Shown: one piece after another, positions 7,827-12,801 of the stretch
Layout: every line of letters begins with the position of its first letter
Numbering within the stretch: position 1 is the stretch's first letter
Source: Bacteroidales bacterium
GTDB lineage: Bacteria; Bacteroidota; Bacteroidia; Bacteroidales; JAADGE01
Reading direction: 5' to 3'
Length of the DNA stretch: 12,801 bases
Assembly: GCA_029932445.1 (NCBI GenBank)
Contig: JAOZQB010000075.1
Coordinates: 1 to 12,801, forward strand
Notes under the pieces: model-generated
Told to the model about the DNA's origin: nothing
The model's database searches: none
The model's input: only the letters and a program-made list of their open reading frames with translations
Program-made: the position numbers and the translations under genes

Positions 7827-8149
7827 TTTCGTGATACCGTTTTCGATAAATGGTAACAAAATTTGATTATTTTTGGCTGATTACGGTAACATAATTTTCA
7901 AATAACCGCTATGGAACAGAAATTCATAGGTTTTCTAATTCTAACAATTGAAATTCATTGTAAAAAATACTTGAAATTGATTTTAGAGATAAAAAGAACA
8001 TAAAATATACGCGATTCTTTGATATTAAATTTCTTATACTTCTTAATTCATAAATCGTTAATCTTTATTCAAAATTCAAAAGCGAAATACGATTAACAAG
8101 AACTAAGACAGTTGGAAAAATTGAAGGGTTTCAATCATAATTTAAGATA
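7827..8149. other. 323-base intergenic region with direct repeats and a -7-like element
   Basis: No convincing gene lies here; the longest plus-strand ATG frame I followed (7911-8003) is 30 codons with no recognisable features. The left part has two 13-base direct repeats (7852-7864 and 7885-7897) that flank a TATTTTTG element (7868-7875). The right part has a weak inverted pair GTTAATC / GATTAAC near 8058 and 8092. The rest is AT-rich with nothing I can interpret. It could be an untranslated leader of the GWxTD gene or hold a small RNA, but I cannot show either. Confidence 0.5.
7852..7897 (+). promoter_or_regulatory. Candidate promoter bracketed by 13-base direct repeats
   Basis: GGTAACAAAATTT (7852-7864) and GGTAACATAATTT (7885-7897) differ at one base and start exactly 33 bases apart, about three helical turns. 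Between them TATTTTTG (7868-7875) matches the Bacteroidota -7 pattern TAnnTTTG exactly. The upstream -33 match (TTTC/TTCG near 7841-7845) is poor. The repeats could be a paired regulator site, with the likely target being the GWxTD gene about 265 bases downstream. Confidence 0.3.
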
Positions 8150-9412
8150 ATGAAGACAAAACACATATTCATATTTATTTTTATTCTGTTCTCTGCATCA
8201 TGTCTCACCCAAAAACCGCAAAGAACAAAAACAAGCGCATCCGAATATAATCCGGCAAGCTTTGTTTTACATCCGCAATTTAAGCTCTTTCACGTTTCAG
8301 ATTCTTATTCAAAGCTTTATCTGAAACTATTTACTAATGAGTTACGTTTCAGCAGTGCAAATGAAGACCGTATAAATCAAGCAATTATCAAAATAAAATA
8401 TGTCATAAAACCTTCCGTGAAAAGCAATACAATCATTGACAGTGCTCAAACCACTTTAAAAATTAAAAAAACAGAAAACCAAACAAGTATTATCAGCTTT
8501 TTTAAAATCAAAAACATCAAAAAAGAGCATTCTGTTATTGAAATTAAAATGGTTGATACGTATGCAAATAAAAAAAGTCATTCATTCATCAGGGTTAATA
8601 ATTCCGATGATGATAATGAGCAATATTATTTCAGTTTAAAAGTAAAAAATAAAAAGCCCGTTTTTACTCAATATTTTCGTTTAAGTGACTCATTGATAAT
8701 CATGCACAAAAACACTTTGATTAATAAAATACAAATCAAACATTTTAAAAACAATTTCTCTGAAGCCGTAAAACCTTCTGACACACAAGAGCAAAATTCA
8801 CTCAGACTTAAAGCTGATACAAGTTGGCATGAAAATGCCGTATTCGGTAAAATTCCGTTTAAAGTCAAAAAAAGAGGCATTTATCTTATCAAAGCAGATA
8901 CGTTTAAACATAAAGGCATGCTTAAAGTGAATTTCAGCAATACCTATCCTTTGCTGACTAAATCTTCAGAACTGGTCAAAGCAACAAAATATTTAACTTC
9001 AGATGAAGAATACAGCAGAATGATGCAATCGGATAATAAAAAATTAAGTATTGATAATTTCTGGCTACAAGCTGTTAAAAATAAAGAACGTGCACGTGAA
9101 ATTCTTAAAATATGGTATAACAGAGCAACTTACGCAAATTATTATTTCACTTCTTACAAAGAAGGATGGAAAACAGACAGAGGAATGATATATATGGTTT
9201 ACGGGCCTCCCGATGACATTAAAAATTTTGATGATGCCGAAAAATGGATTTATATCAACTCAAAAGAAGATCAGAAATTAGAATTTATATTTGTTATTCC
9301 CGAGCAAGCAATTTCAAAAAACGATTTTATTCTGTTACGCGATGCAAAATATATTACTTCGTGGAATCGTGCCGTAAAATCATGGCGCAGCGGAACGGTT
9401 TATCATTATTAA
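8150..9412 (+). CDS. GWxTD domain lipoprotein
   Basis: 420 residues. The N terminus is a lipoprotein signal: KTK, hydrophobic run IFIFIFILF, then lipobox FSASC with Cys18 as the predicted lipidated residue. The middle (about 40-260) is beta-rich and variable. The C-terminal ~120 residues hold the GWxTD domain: GWKTDRGMIYMVYGPPDD (339-356), then EKWIY (364-368), FIFVIP (379-384), LRDAKY (396-401) and the closing W..AV..WRSG (405-415). GWxTD proteins are known mainly from Bacteroidota and some related or environmental phyla, and their biochemical role is not established. Anchoring in the envelope is inferred from the lipobox. It stands alone after a long gap; mnmD follows 78 bases after its stop codon, so read-through into mnmD is possible. 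Confidence 0.92.
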   Translation: MKTKHIFIFIFILFSASCLTQKPQRTKTSASEYNPASFVLHPQFKLFHVSDSYSKLYLKLFTNELRFSSANEDRINQAIIKIKYVIKPSVKSNTIIDSAQTTLKIKKTENQTSIISFFKIKNIKKEHSVIEIKMVDTYANKKSHSFIRVNNSDDDNEQYYFSLKVKNKKPVFTQYFRLSDSLIIMHKNTLINKIQIKHFKNNFSEAVKPSDTQEQNSLRLKADTSWHENAVFGKIPFKVKKRGIYLIKADTFKHKGMLKVNFSNTYPLLTKSSELVKATKYLTSDEEYSRMMQSDNKKLSIDNFWLQAVKNKERAREILKIWYNRATYANYYFTSYKEGWKTDRGMIYMVYGPPDDIKNFDDAEKWIYINSKEDQKLEFIFVIPEQAISKNDFILLRDAKYITSWNRAVKSWRSGTVYHY

Positions 9413-9490
9413 AAATGAAATTTGTAAGCTGTAATAAACAACTTGCAAAAATAAAATTATAAAATTCAGCGAAAATCTGTGTCTGAAAAA

Positions 9491-10162
9491 ATGCTTAAAA
9501 AAATTATAACGGCTGACAACTCTCCCACCCTGTACGTTCCCGAGCTTGACGAACATTATCATTCCGTAAACGGTGCTCTGCAAGAATCGATACATATTTT
9601 TATTAATGCCGGATTAAAGCACATACAAAAAGAAAAAATCAATATTTTGGAAGTCGGTTTCGGAACCGGCTTAAATGCCGTTTTAACTTTCTCCGAAAAT
9701 AAAAAATTGAAAAAAAATATTAATTATGAAACAATTGAAAAATATCCGCTTTCAGCAGATATCATTGAAGATTTAATAAATAATAACTTCACAGAACCTG
9801 AAATAACTGAACAAATTCATAAAATACCTTGGGAGCAAGAAGTAAAGATTTCAGATAATTTTTGCATAAAAAAAATTAAAACTGATTTAAAAAAATACAC
9901 TCCGGAAAAATTATTTGATTTAATCTATTTTGATGCTTTTGCTCCCGAAAAACAACCCGAATTATGGACAGAAAAAATTTTCAAAAAAATATATGATGCA
10001 ACGAAGCAAAACGGCATACTTGTAACCTACTCAGCCAAAGGAACCGTAAAACAAGCATTAAGAGCTGCCGGTTTCAGCGTTAAACGTCTTCCCGGACCGA
10101 AAGGAAAAAGACATATGGTTCAAGCAGTTAAAATTATTTCTTCTGATAACTTTCAGGTCTAA
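9491..10162 (+). CDS. mnmD: tRNA (5-methylaminomethyl-2-thiouridine)(34) methyltransferase MnmD
   Basis: Catalyses the last step of mnm5s2U34 wobble-base synthesis in tRNA, methylating the aminomethyl group with S-adenosylmethionine in the cytoplasm. From the ATG at 9491 it has 223 residues. The conserved start TLYVPELDEHYHS (13-25), the SAM-binding loop LEVGFGTGLNA (53-63), FDAFAPEKQPELW with the family Asp (147-159, D148), and the tail TYSAKGTVKQALRAAGF (179-195) then GPKGKRHM (202-209) all fit. It is the single-domain form, lacking the FAD oxidoreductase half of the fused E. coli MnmC. A GTG four codons upstream (9479) is in frame, but the ATG fits homologues better. Its last 29 bases overlap the convergent thioredoxin-like gene. 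Confidence 0.95.
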   Translation: MLKKIITADNSPTLYVPELDEHYHSVNGALQESIHIFINAGLKHIQKEKINILEVGFGTGLNAVLTFSENKKLKKNINYETIEKYPLSADIIEDLINNNFTEPEITEQIHKIPWEQEVKISDNFCIKKIKTDLKKYTPEKLFDLIYFDAFAPEKQPELWTEKIFKKIYDATKQNGILVTYSAKGTVKQALRAAGFSVKRLPGPKGKRHMVQAVKIISSDNFQV

Positions 10163-10637
10163 CGGCTTTAACCGTCCAATTTTTCAAAAAAGCAAAAAAC
10201 TTTTTTTTATCATAACTTCCTTTTCCGTCTTCCGAATACCTCGAATTTTGTGTATGCAATCTGTTCCCTTCAGCATCGCAAATTACGATAACCGGAAAAC
10301 TGAAACGTTGCGGATAATCAAATTGTGCGAATAATTGTTCATTTTTCATTGACTTATCATAATTCACCCGAATAACAACATAATCGGCATTTATCAATGA
10401 ATCAAGTATTGCATTCTTGGTATAAAAATCATTAAATTTATAACACCGCGAGCACCAATTCCCGCCGATTTGAATCATTATATGTTTGTCTTCATTTTTT
10501 GCCTGTTTCTGAGCATCTTTAAATTGTTGTAATCCGTATATATTAACATCATACAACTTTTCTCTTTGTGAATATACTGATAATGTGTACATTAGGATTG
10601 CAATTATTAATAATGTTATTCTTTTAAAATAAATCAT
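10134..10637 (-). CDS. Exported thioredoxin-like protein (thioredoxin_7/DUF255 type)
   Basis: From the ATG at 10637, 167 residues. Residues 1-24 form a signal peptide (MIYFKR, hydrophobic ITLLIIAILMYTLSV, then YSQ), so it acts in the periplasm. The thioredoxin fold carries WCSRC (61-65; C62 and C65 as the redox pair) and FSFPVIVI with the expected cis-Pro at 115. The helix before the active site (FKDAQKQAKNEDKHIMIQIG) is typical of the family with DUF255-like thioredoxins. It may reduce or shuffle disulfides of envelope proteins; the substrate is unknown. A longer frame could begin at a TTG (10670), but that would spoil the signal peptide and run over a possible promoter, so the ATG is preferred. 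It is convergent with mnmD (29-base overlap) and divergent from the TPR gene. Confidence 0.87.
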   Translation of the reverse strand: MIYFKRITLLIIAILMYTLSVYSQREKLYDVNIYGLQQFKDAQKQAKNEDKHIMIQIGGNWCSRCYKFNDFYTKNAILDSLINADYVVIRVNYDKSMKNEQLFAQFDYPQRFSFPVIVICDAEGNRLHTQNSRYSEDGKGSYDKKKFFAFLKNWTVKAVRPESYQKK

Positions 10638-10641
10638 CCTT

Positions 10642-10672
10642 ATAAATTTATGTTTATAAACAGTTTGCAATT
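10642..10672 (-). promoter_or_regulatory. Possible promoter for the thioredoxin-like gene
   Basis: On the minus strand a TTG near 10668-10670 is followed after 17 bases by TAAATTTA, which matches the -7 pattern TAnnTTTG in all but the last base. The start would fall almost at the ATG at 10637, giving a nearly leaderless message. It supports the 10637 start over the upstream TTG. Coordinates are approximate. Confidence 0.25.
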
Positions 10673-10693
10673 ATATAAGTTTTTATAATTTTA
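10664..10693 (+). promoter_or_regulatory. Possible promoter for the TPR gene
   Basis: TTTG (10664-10667) and TAATTTTA (10686-10693; 7 of 8 to TAnnTTTG) are 18 bases apart on the plus strand. The inferred start is about 10700, some 16 bases before the ATG at 10716. It overlaps the divergent candidate promoter of the thioredoxin-like gene in a 78-base shared region. Confidence 0.35.
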
Positions 10694-10715
10694 AATCATC
10701 TTTAAAATATATTAT

Positions 10716-12011
10716 ATGCCGGTGAAACCAATAAAAATATTCTTTATCTGTCTGTTGTTTCCTTTAAGCATATTTTCACAGAATATAAATAAACTAAATC
10801 TGTACTTATTTAATTCTGAATATACAAATGCTGCTTATTTCGGTGAAAATTTGATAAAAGAATTTCCCGATAACACTAAAATCTTATACAAAACCGCAAT
10901 AGCATATCAAATGCTTAATAAGAATAAAAAAGCGCAAACATTTATAAAAAATGCCTGTTTACTTGACACCACAAATACGAATTACATTAACTTCTATGCA
11001 AATATTCTGAACATAAACGGTTATCAAGATAAGGCAATTAAATTCTACGGTAAAACATTAAATTTTGATTCTTTAAATTTCTATGCTTTAAATAATCTCT
11101 CAAAACTTTATTTTTCACAAAAAAAATTCTTGAAAGCACTTCACTTTTATACTATTTTATCTTCTGAAGATTCTTTAAATTCATTTTATTACAGAAAATC
11201 AGGTCTTTGTTATTTGAAATTAAAAGACACAAAAAGAAGTTTAAATTATTATCTTAAAGCATATTCCATTGACACAATCAGTATTATAAATATTAAATCA
11301 TTAGCTTTTGTTTATTTAAAAACAGGAATACCGGATTCTGCAATAAAATATTGTGATAAAGGGATTAAAATTGATTCAACTTATTCTGATTTCTATAAAA
11401 TAAAAGCCGATGCACACTTTGTAAAAAATCATTTTTACAGAGCTGTTCCCGAATATAAAAAAGTGTTACAACTCGGAGATACGTCATACAACATTTTAAA
11501 ACGACTCGGCATGGCACTGTGTGAAATCAAAAAATACAAGGAAGCATTACCCTATAATCTTGCCGTTTATAAATCGGACTCAACTTCATATTCAAATACG
11601 ACATATTTATGCAGAAATTATTTAGGATTAAGAAATTATGACAAATCCTTGGAGTTTGCAGAAAAAACATTGAAATTAATTCACTTCGCCGAACGGATAA
11701 GCTATGATATTTATGACAATATGGCCCATGCTTATATAGGAAAAGAGCAATTAAAGAAAGCATTGAATATGTTTTTAAAAAAAGAATCTGTTTTTAAATC
11801 ATATCCCCATTATTTCAATCTAAATAATACTTACGAAACAGCTTTAATCTATGATAAATTAAAAGATAAAAAAAATGCACTGAAATATTACAAAAAAATA
11901 TTGAATTACTATGAAAACAAACAAATTAAAGATTTTGATACTCCGATTTATAAATATGCAAATCAAAGAGTTACAAAATTGACCGAAGATCTGTTTTTTG
12001 AAGGAAAATAA
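10716..12011 (+). CDS. Exported tetratricopeptide (TPR) repeat protein
   Basis: 431 residues. Residues 1-22 are a signal peptide (VKPIKIFFICLLFPLSIFSQ). The rest is a nearly continuous solenoid of about ten 34-residue helical pairs. Clear units include AIAYQMLNKNKKAQTFIKNA (61-80), NLSKLYFSQKKFLKALHFYT (127-146), GLCYLKLKDTKRSLNYYLKA (163-182), AFVYLKTGIPDSAIKYCDKG (197-216) and ALIYDKLKDKKNALKYYKKI (376-395). Such repeats are protein-binding scaffolds; no enzymatic domain follows, so the partner is unknown. The C terminus (EDLFFEGK) has no sorting signal, so it probably stays in the periplasm. It is divergent from the thioredoxin-like gene and followed 192 bases later by the Fe-S oxidoreductase gene, which appears to have its own control region. 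Confidence 0.88.
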   Translation: MPVKPIKIFFICLLFPLSIFSQNINKLNLYLFNSEYTNAAYFGENLIKEFPDNTKILYKTAIAYQMLNKNKKAQTFIKNACLLDTTNTNYINFYANILNINGYQDKAIKFYGKTLNFDSLNFYALNNLSKLYFSQKKFLKALHFYTILSSEDSLNSFYYRKSGLCYLKLKDTKRSLNYYLKAYSIDTISIINIKSLAFVYLKTGIPDSAIKYCDKGIKIDSTYSDFYKIKADAHFVKNHFYRAVPEYKKVLQLGDTSYNILKRLGMALCEIKKYKEALPYNLAVYKSDSTSYSNTTYLCRNYLGLRNYDKSLEFAEKTLKLIHFAERISYDIYDNMAHAYIGKEQLKKALNMFLKKESVFKSYPHYFNLNNTYETALIYDKLKDKKNALKYYKKILNYYENKQIKDFDTPIYKYANQRVTKLTEDLFFEGK

Positions 12012-12021
12012 ATTATAGTTA

Positions 12022-12040
12022 TTTAGAATCATTCTAAATT
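12022..12040. promoter_or_regulatory. 19-base perfect palindrome resembling a Fur/PerR-family operator
   Basis: ATTTAGAATCATTCTAAAT is a perfect inverted repeat with 9-base arms about one central base. With one mismatch it extends to 12-base arms (12019-12043). Its core TTAGAAT-C-ATTCTAA has the 7-1-7 geometry of Fur-family boxes and matches the Bacillus PerR consensus TTATAATnATTATAA at 12 of 14 informative positions. A one-base loop makes an RNA hairpin unlikely, and no U-tract follows, so a DNA-binding site is the better reading. It lies between the TPR stop codon and the promoter-like element at 12075-12082, upstream of a predicted iron-sulfur oxidoreductase. The regulator is not in the window. 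Confidence 0.5.
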
Positions 12041-12054
12041 ACACAAATTATTCT

Positions 12055-12067
12055 TATGCAAGCATAA
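12055..12067. repeat. Short inverted repeat over the expected -33 region
   Basis: TTATGC and GCATAA are exact inverted 6-base arms with a very short A spacer. They sit where the -33 box of the downstream promoter candidate would be, and no TTTG is present there. This could be a second regulator or activator site. Confidence 0.3.
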
Positions 12068-12074
12068 TATTTAT

Positions 12075-12082
12075 TATTTTTG
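12075..12082 (+). promoter_or_regulatory. -7 promoter element upstream of the Fe-S oxidoreductase gene
   Basis: TATTTTTG matches the Bacteroidota -7 pattern TAnnTTTG exactly. No TTTG is found 19-21 bases upstream, so the promoter may need an activator. The inferred start is about 12090, leaving a leader of about 115 bases before the ATG at 12204. Confidence 0.35.
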
Positions 12083-12203
12083 AAATTGTTGTAATTTATT
12101 ATTATGATTAAACTCGGTCGTTTTTAACTCTGATATAAATCTAAAATGATAAAATATTTCAAAAAATACAAACAAATATCTTATAAATTTAAATTCACGT
12201 CAA

Positions 12204-12801
12204 ATGATAGTTAATATTATTTTTATTGTAATTCTTATTGCGGCAGTTACCCTGTTTTCAATTAATTTCGGGAGAATTATCAAAAATATAAGGTTGGGAA
12301 AATCTGAAGATTTAAGTGATAATAAATCAAAACGTTGGAAAACAATGTTTTTGGTTGCAATTGGCCAATCTAAAATGATTAAACGCCCTGTTGCAGGCAT
12401 TTTTCATATTTTTATATATGTCGGTTTTATTATTGTAAATTTTGAAATGCTTGAAATTTTAATAGACGGAATTACAGGAAGTCACAGAATTTTATCAGAT
12501 GCTCCGTATTATAATATTTTTATTTCAATTTTTGAATTCTTTGCTTTTGCAGTCATGTCGGCATGTGTCATATTTCTGTTCCGAAGAAATGTAGTCAGAG
12601 TAAAACGATTTCATAATCCTGAAATGACCAATTGGCCCAGATTAGACGGTAATCTTATTCTTATTACGGAAATCTTACTGATGTCCGCATTGTTTTCAAT
12701 GAATACAGCAGATACGATTTTACAGTTAAGAGGTGTCGAACATTATAACGAAACCGGTACTTTCTTTCCGGTCTCTATTGCAAGAAGGAGGACCCCGAAA
12801 T
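12204..12801 (+). CDS. Membrane Fe-S oxidoreductase, N-terminal membrane domain (partial, runs off the window)
   Basis: The open frame runs from ATG 12204 to the end of the window (199 complete codons, no stop). It has four hydrophobic segments at about 3-21, 64-86, 104-126 and 149-170. The stretch IRLGKSEDLSDNKSKRWK (29-46), GQSKMIKRPVAGIFHIFIY (54-72) and MTNWPRLDGNLIL (141-153) strongly recall the Bacteroidota (Fe-S)-binding oxidoreductases whose N-terminal half is an HdrE/NarI-like membrane domain and whose C-terminal half carries 4Fe-4S cluster motifs; those lie beyond the window. In relatives the protein is thought to move electrons between a quinone pool and a partner CCG-domain protein, often encoded next. 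The final residues (IARRRTPK) do not continue the expected hydrophobic pattern. The start has no good ribosome-binding site, as is common in this phylum. Confidence 0.8.
   Translation, partial: MIVNIIFIVILIAAVTLFSINFGRIIKNIRLGKSEDLSDNKSKRWKTMFLVAIGQSKMIKRPVAGIFHIFIYVGFIIVNFEMLEILIDGITGSHRILSDAPYYNIFISIFEFFAFAVMSACVIFLFRRNVVRVKRFHNPEMTNWPRLDGNLILITEILLMSALFSMNTADTILQLRGVEHYNETGTFFPVSIARRRTPK

Noticed and set aside
7911..8003. 30-codon ATG frame in the gap after yicC
   Set aside because: Too short, AT-rich and without a recognisable signal, domain or start context; open frames of this size are expected by chance.
8058..8098. Inverted pair GTTAATC / GATTAAC as a regulator site or hairpin upstream of the GWxTD gene
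   Set aside because: Seven-base arms with a loop of more than 25 bases and no extended symmetry; too weak to support on its own.
12104..12127. Seven-codon frame upstream of the Fe-S oxidoreductase as a leader peptide
   Set aside because: No run of regulatory codons and no attenuator-like hairpins follow, so it is best explained by chance.
12200..12400. Minus-strand 66-codon frame over the partial oxidoreductase
   Set aside because: It is antisense to a plus-strand frame that shows clear membrane segments and family motifs, so it is a shadow.

Overview
The window looks like chromosomal core sequence from a Bacteroidota bacterium, probably an uncultured or environmental member of a low-GC lineage. 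Four things point there: a secreted protein with a type IX secretion (T9SS) type A sorting domain, a lipoprotein with a GWxTD domain, a stand-alone MnmD tRNA methyltransferase, and several close matches to the Bacteroidota promoter pattern TTTG / TAnnTTTG. The DNA is AT-rich throughout. I see no tRNA, rRNA, CRISPR array, insertion sequence or phage gene, and no clear break in composition that would suggest recent transfer.

Layout. Positions 32-2917 (minus) encode a large secreted beta-propeller protein with a T9SS tail, driven by a near-perfect promoter at 2961-2993. Positions 3041-4379 (minus) hold a two-gene operon: a two-pass membrane protein with a long coiled coil, vaguely PspA-like in layout, followed by a small membrane-anchored protein. 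Divergent from it, positions 4525-7826 (plus) form a likely three-gene operon: an exported von Willebrand factor A (VWA) protein, a DUF4340-type membrane protein, and the RNase yicC. After a 323-base gap come a GWxTD lipoprotein (8150-9412) and mnmD (9491-10162). The mnmD 3' end overlaps a convergent exported thioredoxin-like gene (10134-10637, minus). A divergent exported TPR protein follows at 10716-12011. The window ends inside a membrane Fe-S oxidoreductase gene of the HdrE/NarI-like type (12204 onward), preceded by a striking palindrome.

How the parts fit. Most products act in the envelope: one is secreted to the surface, one is a lipoprotein, two or three are exported with signal peptides, and three or four sit in the inner membrane. 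YicC and MnmD are housekeeping RNA enzymes. I do not see a proven new system. The best candidates for a second look are the divergent coiled-coil/small membrane protein/VWA/DUF4340 cluster (3041-6937) and the 19-base perfect palindrome upstream of the Fe-S oxidoreductase (12022-12040), which has the geometry of a Fur/PerR-family operator.
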